From assembly GCA_029001845.1 (NCBI GenBank), contig JAREWP010000049.1, positions 130,706 to 194,705 of the forward strand: DNA of 64,000 nucleotides, written 5' to 3'. A program made the position numbers and the translations under genes. This document shows positions 26,050 through 35,805 of the stretch, one piece after another (the stretch's first letter is position 1; every line of letters begins with the position of its first letter). The notes under the pieces are model-generated. The model did not search any database, was not told the DNA's origin, and saw only the letters and a list, made by a program, of their open reading frames with translations. The DNA is from Candidatus Magnetocorallium paracelense. GTDB lineage: Bacteria; Nitrospirota; Thermodesulfovibrionia; Thermodesulfovibrionales; Magnetobacteriaceae.

Positions 26050-28125
26050 ATGAAATTCATTAAATTTCTTCAACCGAACATAAAATACAAAACCGGTTTT
26101 TTCCTGATAATCATCGCACTCCTCTTTATTTTATCATTGGCTGTACGTTTTAAACAGTTCTATGTATGGAAGAAATCGCCTGAAATATATTTTGTAGACG
26201 AAACGCCTATGATGTCGACTCCGGACGCTTATTTATGGATAAAAAACGCAAAGGACCATAAGTATGAAAAGCTGTCTTCGAATCCTTTGTCTGTCCCCCT
26301 TTTGAGCTATCTCCTCTCCAAGCTTTCCATTTTTTTTAACGATAATATTTATTTCACCGGTATATATATTATACCAATACTTGCCGGTCTCTTTATCGTC
26401 CCCCTTTCTCTCTATTTTTTTGAAATAGGATATCCCGCATGCGGTATTCTGGGAAGCCTGGTAGGCTCTTTTAGTTCTATCTATTTTATACGAACTTCAA
26501 CAGGCAGAGTCGATACTGATGTTCTTAATCTCTTTTTTCCCTTTTTGGCATCTTATTTTATACTGTTAACGATAAAAAAAAGAGATAATCTTTCTCTCTT
26601 TCTATACCCTGCCATGGTAGGAATTACAATGTACTTATTTAACTGGTGGTATAGTCATTCTATGGTGACTGTCTATCTAACAATACTTGTAATATCTCTC
26701 TTGTTCAACAAACCGGGAATAGGGACACTGCTTTTTCCTGTTATCGTGTTTTTCGCTTTCTCCGATCCCATATCGTCAATAGCAAAAATCAGAAATTACT
26801 CTGCTCTTTTAAGCGATTTAGGACCAATTGCTACATCTTTTATCATTTTTATTCCGACAGTTTTCATCATCGGCGCTATTTATATTGGAAAAAAAAACAA
26901 ACCGGCAGCAAAGAAGATCATAAACATTCTCTTAATTGTTGTGGTTTTTATAATATGCCTGAAAAATTACCATCAACTCAAAAGCATGGCAGGCGATCTC
27001 TTTAACCAACATTTTTTACGAATATATTCGATATTCGAAGCAACCGGGACTTCAAGAAACATGCTGCTCGATACAGTAACCGAAACTAGATATAAAACCA
27101 TCTCTCAAACCCTGTCGTATATTTTTAACAGACCGGAACTGACGATATTGGGATTTATCTTTTTTATCCTCTTTTCTCTTCAGCATTGGAAAAAACTGCT
27201 GCCTCTTGCGCCTGTTCTGGCTATGGGGTTGCTCTCATTCAGAGGCTCAAACAGATTTATAATGTTTCTGGCTCCCTTTGTAGGCATAGGTTATGGATAC
27301 ATTATGACACTGGCTGCCGCCTCTTTATTTTCTCAGTCAAAACAAAAAATCAAAGAGATGGCGGTTTATGGATTGTGTTTCATTTTCTTTCTGACCATAT
27401 CCATGAAAAGCGCTCTCTCTTATACGCCACAGCCCTCTGTTTCCACGGAAACGTTCAGGGCCTTTACAAATATGAAAGAGAGACTTAATAAAAAATCAAT
27501 TATACTTACCTGGTGGGATTATGGGTGGCTTCTGGAGGACTTGACAGAGGCTGAATTGCTGTTAACCGGAGGTGCGTCTTTGGGATCAAGGTACACGGTC
27601 GACCTGGCCAAAGCGCTTTCCACAGGCAAACAGACAGACCTTTTTAAAATAAAAAAAGGAGGCCCTGACAATGAATACTATTACTACCTGCTCTTTACAG
27701 GTGACATGATCGGCAAATTCGCGGCCATAAACGCCATAGCGGAATCGGCGGATGCAAGAGATGTCGAAAGCCTTGATGGTCTTATCCCCTTAAACTGTCG
27801 CGCCATGGAGAAAGAGGTGTTGAATTGTGGCGGGGCTGTAATCGATTTGAGAGAGGGAATACTTAATGATAAAACCAAAATAAAAAAAGCAGCTTTTGTA
27901 ATAAACGGTTATGTCGTAAAAGAGAAACAATATAATCATAAAAACGGTGTCTCACTGGACTTGTTAATAAAAGATAAAGGTGTGTTTGAAGTATATCTCA
28001 TGAACGATAGTATATATTACTCCAATTTCAATCAGCTCTTTCTGTTAGGTAATTTCGATCCTACATTGTTTGAAGAAGTCTACAACTCATCTCCTTCGGC
28101 GAGACTTTTTAGAATTCGAAAATGA
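26050..28125 (+). CDS. STT3/PglB-family oligosaccharyltransferase
   Basis: About 691 residues from ATG 26050. A longer ORF from 25927 starts inside a repeat and is not preferred. There are about 11-13 membrane helices in the N-terminal two thirds. The first external loop has the catalytic acidic motif GRVDTD, matching the DxD region of PglB/STT3. The soluble C-terminal part begins with WWDYG, the defining OST signature. These enzymes move a lipid-linked oligosaccharide onto Asn in sequons on the outer face of the inner membrane. Neighbours include a WecA-like transferase and a PglA-like GT4. Its 3' end overlaps the convergent WecA-like gene by 39 bases. Confidence 0.9.
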   Translation: MKFIKFLQPNIKYKTGFFLIIIALLFILSLAVRFKQFYVWKKSPEIYFVDETPMMSTPDAYLWIKNAKDHKYEKLSSNPLSVPLLSYLLSKLSIFFNDNIYFTGIYIIPILAGLFIVPLSLYFFEIGYPACGILGSLVGSFSSIYFIRTSTGRVDTDVLNLFFPFLASYFILLTIKKRDNLSLFLYPAMVGITMYLFNWWYSHSMVTVYLTILVISLLFNKPGIGTLLFPVIVFFAFSDPISSIAKIRNYSALLSDLGPIATSFIIFIPTVFIIGAIYIGKKNKPAAKKIINILLIVVVFIICLKNYHQLKSMAGDLFNQHFLRIYSIFEATGTSRNMLLDTVTETRYKTISQTLSYIFNRPELTILGFIFFILFSLQHWKKLLPLAPVLAMGLLSFRGSNRFIMFLAPFVGIGYGYIMTLAAASLFSQSKQKIKEMAVYGLCFIFFLTISMKSALSYTPQPSVSTETFRAFTNMKERLNKKSIILTWWDYGWLLEDLTEAELLLTGGASLGSRYTVDLAKALSTGKQTDLFKIKKGGPDNEYYYYLLFTGDMIGKFAAINAIAESADARDVESLDGLIPLNCRAMEKEVLNCGGAVIDLREGILNDKTKIKKAAFVINGYVVKEKQYNHKNGVSLDLLIKDKGVFEVYLMNDSIYYSNFNQLFLLGNFDPTLFEEVYNSSPSARLFRIRK

Positions 28126-29568
28126 AAAGTATTTTTTTAGAAGCCCCGGAATTTCTTTAGAAAAAGTAAGAATCAATAAGTCCATGGACACATAGGGTTT
28201 ATTCTTTTTAAACTTTCGACCCAACTCTACATACCCTACCTTTCTTTTTCCATTGAGCATGGGGATCGTGATAATTAAATCGTTATCCGATTTATTTCCG
28301 TCAATCAGTATGTGATATATCTCATTGTCCGCCCGGTAAGATATCCTGATATTCGCAAAATCGAACTCCAGAGAACGTAAAAAGGCAGTAAGTTTTTCCA
28401 GGAACTGTTGAATATTTTTATTGTCGATTTTTTCAAGGTCCTTTCCGAGCTTTGAGAGAATAAAGGAAAAATACTTTCTCCTTCTGTTGAAAATAAAACT
28501 CTTTTTCCATGCCTTTATCGAAGGAATTATATCCAGATAACCGAATATCTTAATCCCGATAATAACCACGACAACGAATACAACAAGATAAATAAAAGTG
28601 ACATCCGATCTGGAACGCATGGCATGAAGGGCAAGAAACATCAGACAAAAATTAAAAAAGTAAAGTACATAAACAGCCTTTCTCTTTGATAAGCCCCATT
28701 CGACGAGCTTGTGATGAATATGTTCTTTATCGGCCTGGCCTATGGGTATTCCTCGTGCAAAGCGTCTTAAAACCGCATAAAACATATCCATTAAAGGAAA
28801 TCCAAAAGCCATTACGGGAATAAGCAGCGTTATTAAGGCAGCGCCTTTTTGGTAATTTGCAATAGACATGGCGCCGAGAAAAAACCCGAGGAAAAGGCTT
28901 CCCGAATCGCCCATAAAAATTGATGCAGGATAAAAATTGTACTTTAAAAAACCGAGCAATGCACCGACAAGAGCAACAAGGAGACTAATATAAACAAAAT
29001 CGTTGGTCATCAACGAAAGTGTGATAGCGATAAGTATACCGGTGCCTGCGGCAAGACCATCGAGCCCGTCAATGAGGTTTACGGCGTTTGTAATGACAAT
29101 TATCCATAATATGGTTGCAGGAAGTCCCAGATAAACCAGAGATACTTCGCTTCCTTCAAAGGGATTGAAAATAACGTTTATTCTGATACCGAAGTAATAT
29201 ATAACAGATGCTGCAACTGCCTGTACTGTCAGTTTTATCCATATCCCGGCCCCTTTGATATCGTCATAAACACCCAACAGAAAAACGATTGACGAACCTG
29301 CCAACATACCGAAAAATTTGTTGAACTGAATACTGATACCGCTCCGATATGCGATAACTACAGAGACTACCAGGAAAGCAATAAATATGGCCACTCCACC
29401 GAGTCTGGGAATTTCTCCGACATGAATTCTCCTCTCTTCGCCTCTGTCAACGGCGCCAACATGAAAGGCGACAATTTTAATAAGTGGAACGGTTACAAAT
29501 ACTATGATGAAGGAGATGGAAAAGAAGAAAGCAAGATTATAAATTTTGTCCATAACAATATGTTGCAT
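28087..29568 (-). CDS. WecA/MraY-family undecaprenyl-phosphate sugar-1-phosphate transferase
   Basis: 493 residues. About ten or eleven helices fill residues 1-335, with the family motifs VYDDIKG, NLIDGLDGLAAG, MGDSGSLFLGF and HIHHKL. It attaches HexNAc-1-phosphate to undecaprenyl phosphate, the first step of a lipid-linked glycan. A C-terminal cytosolic extension of about 150 residues (from about 345) is longer than in WecA and ends in an Arg/Lys-rich tail; its role is unknown. The start lies near 29568 (alternative ATG five codons in). The nearby OST and GT4 suggest it primes the same lipid-linked sugar. Confidence 0.9.
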   Translation of the reverse strand: MQHIVMDKIYNLAFFFSISFIIVFVTVPLIKIVAFHVGAVDRGEERRIHVGEIPRLGGVAIFIAFLVVSVVIAYRSGISIQFNKFFGMLAGSSIVFLLGVYDDIKGAGIWIKLTVQAVAASVIYYFGIRINVIFNPFEGSEVSLVYLGLPATILWIIVITNAVNLIDGLDGLAAGTGILIAITLSLMTNDFVYISLLVALVGALLGFLKYNFYPASIFMGDSGSLFLGFFLGAMSIANYQKGAALITLLIPVMAFGFPLMDMFYAVLRRFARGIPIGQADKEHIHHKLVEWGLSKRKAVYVLYFFNFCLMFLALHAMRSRSDVTFIYLVVFVVVVIIGIKIFGYLDIIPSIKAWKKSFIFNRRRKYFSFILSKLGKDLEKIDNKNIQQFLEKLTAFLRSLEFDFANIRISYRADNEIYHILIDGNKSDNDLIITIPMLNGKRKVGYVELGRKFKKNKPYVSMDLLILTFSKEIPGLLKKYFSFSNSKKSRRRR

Positions 29569-29722
29569 CTGTTTTTATTCACCTAACCAGGCAAGCAGTC
29601 ACTAAGCATGATTTGAGGAATAAGGCAACAAGAATAAGGATTGAATTTAAAATATTTCAACATTTTTATGAATGATTTTTATTGAATTAAATCCGAAATC
29701 GAAAATTTAAAATTGTAAATTG

Positions 29723-30847
29723 TTATAATACTTCTTCATATACCTCACAGGTTGCGTTAATAATAATTCTTTCGTCAAATTCTCTTAATACCTTATTTCG
29801 CCCAGCCTTTCCCATAATCATGGCTGTCTCGCGGTTATTATAGAAAAATTCGATTCCCTCTGCAATAGATTCTACATCTTTTACCGGAACGAGCAATCCG
29901 TTTACCTTATGCTCGACAACCTCTCTGCAGCCCGGGACATCGGTAGTGATAATCGGCAGACCGCATGACGCCGCCTCAAGAAGTATCTTTGGCGTACCCT
30001 CCCTGTAACTTGGGAGTATAACCAGATCGGCTCTCTTTAATAAAGACAACACATCTTCCACATGCCCGATGTATTCCAATACACCCTTGTCATGCATTCT
30101 CATTATATCATCTTCCGAAACTGATGACGGATTCCCTTCGTCACCGGAGCCGGCAATAATAAATTTAATATTCAGGTTGTTGTTCTTAATAATTTCGGCA
30201 GCCTTCATATACTCGCCAACCCCTTTCTCCCATAATAATCTTGTAGCTAAAATCACTGTAAACAAACCTTTTTCACTGTTGGATTTTTTAACGGGGACAA
30301 AAATATCCGTATTTACTCCCGATCCTCTTATTATATGAATACTCGCTGAATCGGCAAGAGAATTGTCGACAAATAACGAATAATCGTCTCGATTTTGCAT
30401 TATAAGCCTTGAATTTCCGGCATTACAGACCAGTCTCAACAAGAGAGCGACAAAGGGTTTCAGCATGCGGGCTCTCCACCCCATGTCCGTAAATACATGC
30501 CCGAGGCCGGTCACAGCATTAACAACTGACTTGACACCTGCAATACGTGATGCAATAGAACCGTAAACAACACACTTTATTGTAAAATGATGAACTAAGT
30601 CGGGCCGTTCACTTTTATATAATAAAATCAGATAAAACATCAGTTTCATCTCGGACAGAGGATTGAGGCTGCGACGGTTCATGGGAAGTTCTATCCAGCG
30701 AAACCCCCTCTCTCTGAGCATAAGACCATACTTTCCCGGAGGAGACAGTAGAACGACATCAATCCCCTTATTCCGTAGGGTTTCTATCAGTGAAAGACGG
30801 AAATTATACAGATACCAGTCCGTATTGGCGAAAAAAATATACTTCAT
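29723..30847 (-). CDS. GT4-family glycosyltransferase (PglA-like)
   Basis: About 374 residues from ATG 30847; the GTG at 30880 is upstream in repeat-like sequence. N-terminal GT-B half: YIFFANTDWYLYNFRLSLI and VHHFTIKCVVYGSIAS. C-terminal half: LLWEKGVGEYMKAA, FIIAGSGDEG, then LPSYREGTPKILLEAASCGLPIITT (broken here: LPSYREG then E-A-A-S-C-G), the EX7E donor site. It resembles PglA-type enzymes that add the second sugar (often GalNAc) to an undecaprenyl-PP sugar. Donor not provable from sequence. Confidence 0.88.
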   Translation of the reverse strand: MKYIFFANTDWYLYNFRLSLIETLRNKGIDVVLLSPPGKYGLMLRERGFRWIELPMNRRSLNPLSEMKLMFYLILLYKSERPDLVHHFTIKCVVYGSIASRIAGVKSVVNAVTGLGHVFTDMGWRARMLKPFVALLLRLVCNAGNSRLIMQNRDDYSLFVDNSLADSASIHIIRGSGVNTDIFVPVKKSNSEKGLFTVILATRLLWEKGVGEYMKAAEIIKNNNLNIKFIIAGSGDEGNPSSVSEDDIMRMHDKGVLEYIGHVEDVLSLLKRADLVILPSYREGTPKILLEAASCGLPIITTDVPGCREVVEHKVNGLLVPVKDVESIAEGIEFFYNNRETAMIMGKAGRNKVLREFDERIIINATCEVYEEVL

Positions 30848-30953
30848 GCTCTGCCCGGATTGTCTCTCACACAAATGCACAGAAACGCAAAGAAAGAATC
30901 TTGTTTTATCTTGTTAATCCTGTCAATAAAATTTTGCTGAATAGTTACAAAAA

Positions 30954-32912
30954 TCATTTATGCACAGAATCAAACCAGGTCTGAAAGATGAGGATGTCCC
31001 ACAAATGGTACTGCCAGTTTCTGATTCCCCTTTGATGTTCCTCCCATTTTTTCATAATCGGCACGGGATTGAAAAAACCGTGCTTCGCCAGACTCCTTTC
31101 TGAAAGCAAATCTCCGGCCCACTCCCTGAGAGGACCACGGAGCCAAAGGTCGATTGGAACGGCAAAACCCATTTTCGGTCTTTCAATAAGACTCTTTGGC
31201 AAATACCGGTACAAAACCTGACGTAAAAGCCATTTCCCCTGACCGTTTCTGATTTTCATGGAAAGGGGAACCTGCCAGGCAAATTCAACCACCTGAGGAT
31301 CGAGGAGGGGGATTCTCGACTCCAAACTCACACCCATACTTGCCCTGTCCACTTTTGTAAGGATGTCGTCCGGCAGGTATGTCAACATATCCAGATACAT
31401 CATCTCCAGTGTCAGATCGTACAATCCGGGCCATGCCGAATGATCGCTCACTATGGTAGAGGGTTCAATAGCACCGGGAATAATACTCTCAGGGTCATTC
31501 CAATGCGAAACCAAACGGAGATAAAGTGAAAAACGGTCTTTAAATCTCAACAAATCTGCAAACTTATAGATCTTGTCAACAGGGAGACGGAGGTTCGACA
31601 ATGAAGGCGCCAAAGCTCCTGCAAACCTGAAAATCCTCTCCCACTTTCCCGGAGAAACCGAACTGAATAAGTCCGACAGAGCATTCCTTACTCCTCCGTT
31701 CATCCAGCCGAAATATTTCCAAATTCTCTCCCACCAAAAATAGCGGTTATAGCCGCCGAACAGTTCATCGCCTCCATCGCCTGACAAACAAACAGTGACA
31801 TGCTCTCTTGCAAGCTTAGATACGAGAAAAGTGGGGATTTGCGATGAATCGGAAAAAGGTTCATCATAAAGAGCAGGTAAAAGAGGAATTACCGAGGTGG
31901 TTTCTTCAGGCGTCACATAAAGCTCAATGTGCTCGGCGCCAAGATGTGCAGCGACACGTGCGGCAGCATCGGCTTCATTAAAGACATCCTCATAAAAGCC
32001 CAATGTAAAAGTCTTTACAGGGCTGATATTCTGCTCCTGCATGATTGCGACAACAGTGGAGGAATCGATACCGCCCGACAAAAAAACACCTAAAGGCACA
32101 TCAGCTTCCATCATCGCTGAAACCGAATTTCTCAACAAATTATTCAACCTCTCTATACTCTCTGTTTCTGACAACTCATATCCCCTTGCCGAACCTCTCT
32201 CCGCTGCCTCTCTTAAAGACCAGTAAGGTAATGGTTTATAAGAATTATTCAGCTCCATTCCATCCACCCTCAGATAAGTCCCCGGGATTAATTTGAAAAT
32301 CCCCTTATATATGGAAAAAGGCGCAGGGATGTAGTTGTGTCTCAGATAAAGAGAGAGAGAGTTGCGATCGATTTCACACCTGATACCGGGATGAACTGTA
32401 AGCGCCTTGAGCTCTGAAGCGAAAAAAAATATTCCGCCGCTCCAGCCATAGTATAATGGTTTCTCCCCTATACGATCCCTTGTAAGATATAAAACGCCTT
32501 CACTACGATCCCAGACAGCAAAAGCAAACATCCCTCTGAACTTCTTAATGGCGCTTTCAACCCCCCATTGGCTAATTGAATTTACCATTACCTCGGTGTC
32601 CGAGTGGCCACGGAACGTATAGCCGATATTCTCTAATTCTTTTCTCAGCTCTTTGAAGTTATAAATCTCGCCATTGTATGACGCTATATATCTGCCACAG
32701 TCGGAAAACATCGGTTGACGGCCTTCATTGGAAAGATCGATCACGGATAAACGTCTGTGACCCATAGCGATACCGGCTTTGGGATCGACCCAGGCCCCAC
32801 TGTCGTCAGGTCCGCGATGCTGAAGAGTATATGCCATCTTGCTGACAATCGACATAAGTTCCTCCTCTGTCCGATTGCGTGAATAGTCAATAAAACCTGT
32901 AATTCCACACAT
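30954..32912 (-). CDS. asnB: AsnB-type glutamine-dependent amidotransferase (first of three)
   Basis: 652 residues. Class II glutaminase domain with N-terminal Cys2 (MCGITGF), RRLSVIDLS, YNGEIYNF and SDTEV. Then a synthetase domain with the pyrophosphate loop LSGGIDSS (about 290), SGDGGDELFGGYNRY and the C-terminal SLESRIPLLD. The domains and length match asparagine synthetase B. In surface-glycan loci such proteins often amidate uronic acids rather than make free asparagine, and that is the likelier role here given two paralogues downstream. Divergent from the GT-C-like gene. Confidence 0.92.
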   Translation of the reverse strand: MCGITGFIDYSRNRTEEELMSIVSKMAYTLQHRGPDDSGAWVDPKAGIAMGHRRLSVIDLSNEGRQPMFSDCGRYIASYNGEIYNFKELRKELENIGYTFRGHSDTEVMVNSISQWGVESAIKKFRGMFAFAVWDRSEGVLYLTRDRIGEKPLYYGWSGGIFFFASELKALTVHPGIRCEIDRNSLSLYLRHNYIPAPFSIYKGIFKLIPGTYLRVDGMELNNSYKPLPYWSLREAAERGSARGYELSETESIERLNNLLRNSVSAMMEADVPLGVFLSGGIDSSTVVAIMQEQNISPVKTFTLGFYEDVFNEADAAARVAAHLGAEHIELYVTPEETTSVIPLLPALYDEPFSDSSQIPTFLVSKLAREHVTVCLSGDGGDELFGGYNRYFWWERIWKYFGWMNGGVRNALSDLFSSVSPGKWERIFRFAGALAPSLSNLRLPVDKIYKFADLLRFKDRFSLYLRLVSHWNDPESIIPGAIEPSTIVSDHSAWPGLYDLTLEMMYLDMLTYLPDDILTKVDRASMGVSLESRIPLLDPQVVEFAWQVPLSMKIRNGQGKWLLRQVLYRYLPKSLIERPKMGFAVPIDLWLRGPLREWAGDLLSERSLAKHGFFNPVPIMKKWEEHQRGIRNWQYHLWDILIFQTWFDSVHK

Positions 32913-33040
32913 TACAATTTATGCTAATAAAAAGGTGCTGATGTTTTCATGTTTTTTATTAAGGTAATATACTTCATGAAGAGTTTCTTTCTATAATTTG
33001 ACTGTTGATTTTTAATTAAATAAAAGCTTACAATCAAATT

Positions 33041-34387
33041 GTGCATTTAAAAACAATTGAAAAACAAACCAACACAAAGTTAATTATAATATTATTTCTG
33101 ACAGCCTTCATAGCAAGGGTGTCTGCCGTTATTCTGGTTACACAATTTAAATTCAAAATGAATCTCTTTGCGCCGGACACAACAGTATACATAAGAAGAG
33201 CAATTGACTTAATTAACAATGGCTGGGGGGAGGTTGTTGTATGGTATAAAAGCGGGTACGTTACATCATTTTATTCCGTTATACTCGCTTTTCTTTTAAA
33301 ATATATTGTAGGTGTTAAGTATGATGTAAAGGAACTAATCTTTTATCATGGTATAATGAATGCTGTCATAGGAGGATTAACCTGCATTTTCATATACTAT
33401 AGCACAATATTAGCCAGCAGTAAAAATAAATCCATTTCTTTTTTTTGTGCTGCCATGATAGCTGTTTATCCTGAATTTTTATTATGGAACACATATTTAC
33501 TTAAGGAAACTTTAAATATCTTTTTTATGTCTGCAGGTATCTTTAGCATATATATAATGCTTAATCAAAAAAAATTTCTTAATTTACTATTGTCTTTGAC
33601 TCTACTTTTCATTGTCTTTTTTATTAATTTTACATTTCGCAACGTTAATGGATCTTTACTTATCGCAACCTTCTTAATTTTGGTTATAATTGCTGTCTTT
33701 GGTTGGTTTAAAAACAGGTATAGTAGCATTAAATTCAAAAAAACTCTTTATATTTCTATCATTATTATAATTCTAATACCTACAGCTTTTATCTTTTACA
33801 ACCTCATTGGACTTGAGTTAAATTTCAGCACTTTCTATCATTATAACTCTCCCGGCGGCCCTTTTGAAACATGGGGTTATTATGAAGGTGCAGACAGAGA
33901 AGGTGAAAGAATAAGTGTTTGGAAATATCTTGGTTTAGAGAAAGAACAATTTAGAGATTTCAGTAAAGCAAAGCAAGAAACAATATATTTATTTGCCTTT
34001 GGCAAATACATTGTAACCAGTCCTATTGAATTCCTGACACACACAACACAGAAATTTATTAATATGTGGAGACCTGTATGGAAAAACTCATCAGCAAAAA
34101 CACATTTAATGATGGGAGTACCCTATTTAATAGTGATGTTTTTTTTAATTATCTATTTTTTTAGAAGGAAAAGTTATGAGTTTGAAATCAACGCACTACC
34201 TTATATAGCCTTAACATTTTCAGGAATAGTAATGCACCTTATATTTGCAGGACAAATTAGATTCAGACTGCCTGTTATGATCGGTATTTTACCTCTGGCA
34301 AGCATAGGTATGTATGAACTGGCCATCCTGTTTTACAATAAGCGACTATCTCATAGGAAACAACCCTCTGTTCAGGAGGTTGTTTGA
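33041..34387 (+). CDS. GT39/ArnT-like multispanning membrane glycosyltransferase, putative
   Basis: 448 residues with about 10-11 hydrophobic helices. GT-C-like features: an acidic residue in the first external loop (LFAPDTTVYIRRA), a loop with YPEFLLWNTYLLKETL, and a C-terminal WRPVW element. It would use an undecaprenyl-phosphate sugar on the periplasmic side. GTG start at 33041. It is the only plus-strand gene in the AT-rich block. Alternative: polymerase or other polytopic glycan protein. Confidence 0.6.
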   Translation: MHLKTIEKQTNTKLIIILFLTAFIARVSAVILVTQFKFKMNLFAPDTTVYIRRAIDLINNGWGEVVVWYKSGYVTSFYSVILAFLLKYIVGVKYDVKELIFYHGIMNAVIGGLTCIFIYYSTILASSKNKSISFFCAAMIAVYPEFLLWNTYLLKETLNIFFMSAGIFSIYIMLNQKKFLNLLLSLTLLFIVFFINFTFRNVNGSLLIATFLILVIIAVFGWFKNRYSSIKFKKTLYISIIIIILIPTAFIFYNLIGLELNFSTFYHYNSPGGPFETWGYYEGADREGERISVWKYLGLEKEQFRDFSKAKQETIYLFAFGKYIVTSPIEFLTHTTQKFINMWRPVWKNSSAKTHLMMGVPYLIVMFFLIIYFFRRKSYEFEINALPYIALTFSGIVMHLIFAGQIRFRLPVMIGILPLASIGMYELAILFYNKRLSHRKQPSVQEVV

Positions 34388-34463
34388 ATATTTCAATAAA
34401 TAAATTATTATACGATCCCATTAGAATAATCTAATAGTCATGCCCCCCCCTTCCTTTTATCGA

Positions 34464-35579
34464 CTAAACGATTTCTCCTATAACATCTATGATGTAATTT
34501 ATTTCTCTATCCTTCAGGTTCGGATAAAGAGGCAGAGAAATCGTTCGATCTCCAAAGCTCTTTGCTACCGGAAAGTCATCCGGCTCAAATCCAAATTGAT
34601 TCCGGAAAAAATGTAAAGTATGTACAGCCCTGTAATTTACTGCAACACCGATCCCTTTATCCTGAATTTTCCACAAAATCTCATCTCGAATATCAGGCTC
34701 AACCAGGATCGTATACAAATGTCTGGCGCTCTTACCTTTGATCTTAGGTATAGTTATTTTACTCATTGAACTAAAACCTTCATCATACATTTTACATATT
34801 GATTCTCTTCTTTGCAGATTCCGGTCTAATTTTTTCAGTTGATTTAACAATAATGAAGCACGAATATCATCTAAATTGTATTTATAACCCAGCACCTCCA
34901 TGTCCCAATGTTTATATTTCCCACTATAACGGGATGACGCATCTTTAGACATACCATGGTTTCGTAAAATTCTTAGATGGTCAGCCAACTTCGAATTATT
35001 TGTTAGAATAGCACCACCTTCGCCGCATGTAAGGTTCTTTGTTGCATAAAAACTTACGCAGGCAGTGTCTCCTAAATAACCAGGTCTCACTCCATCTCTC
35101 TCTCCCTCAATACAATGGGCGCTGTCTTCTACAATTCTTAAACCATGGCTGCTTGCAAGTTTGTGTAATTCTTTCATCGGCGCCATTGTACCGTATAAAT
35201 GGACAGGAATAACAGCCTTTGTCCTTGTATTTATAACCTGCTCTATTTTTTTAATATCTATTAAGCCACTTTCTTCCTCAACATCTACAAAGACAGGCCT
35301 GGCTCCAGCATGTAAAATTGCAGTTGCAGTCGCAACAAATGTCATTGGCGATGTGATAATCTCATCTCCTTGAGCAATTCCCAAAGCAACCAGGGAGAGA
35401 TGTAAGGCTGCCGTACAGGAACTAACACAAACGACTTCTCTCATGCCTGTGTATTGTGAGAATTTTTTCTCAAACTCCCTTACTGCAGGACCGGACGTTA
35501 TAAAAATGGAATCAATAATTTTCGTCAGCTCTTCCGTATCCTCACGGTTTAAATTATGACGATAAAACTCTACTTTCAT
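34464..35579 (-). CDS. DegT/DnrJ/EryC1/StrS-family sugar aminotransferase
   Basis: 371 residues. PLP-dependent NDP-keto-sugar aminotransferase features: FITSGPAVREFE at the start, SSCTAALHLSLVALGI, PMTFVATATAI, PVFVDVEEESG, VIPVHLYG, EDSAHCIEG and SFYATKNLTCGEGG (Schiff-base lysine). It would add an amino group to a 4-keto or 3-keto NDP sugar, supplying an amino-sugar for the glycan. No partner 4,6-dehydratase is adjacent, but an epimerase gene lies 3 kb away. Confidence 0.92.
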   Translation of the reverse strand: MKVEFYRHNLNREDTEELTKIIDSIFITSGPAVREFEKKFSQYTGMREVVCVSSCTAALHLSLVALGIAQGDEIITSPMTFVATATAILHAGARPVFVDVEEESGLIDIKKIEQVINTRTKAVIPVHLYGTMAPMKELHKLASSHGLRIVEDSAHCIEGERDGVRPGYLGDTACVSFYATKNLTCGEGGAILTNNSKLADHLRILRNHGMSKDASSRYSGKYKHWDMEVLGYKYNLDDIRASLLLNQLKKLDRNLQRRESICKMYDEGFSSMSKITIPKIKGKSARHLYTILVEPDIRDEILWKIQDKGIGVAVNYRAVHTLHFFRNQFGFEPDDFPVAKSFGDRTISLPLYPNLKDREINYIIDVIGEIV

Positions 35580-35805
35580 CTCTTACTTTCTTCCTTATAA
35601 ATCATTACATTAGAGTTTCTCAGGAATTTAGATTACTTTGATTAACTACTTATATATTCCGTCATTCCAAAAAAAGAATGATATTGGTGAGACTTTGAAT
35701 AAAAATAAATATTAAATAAATCTCTATTTAAATAAACACTATAGTAAACTATTTCTTCATTGCAATTACAAGTGGAAATGAAATTGCCGGAATGTAGATA
35801 CTCCT

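Noticed and set aside
34443..34450. C8 run as a phase-variable tract
   Set aside because: It is intergenic between convergent genes and not in a promoter or coding frame.
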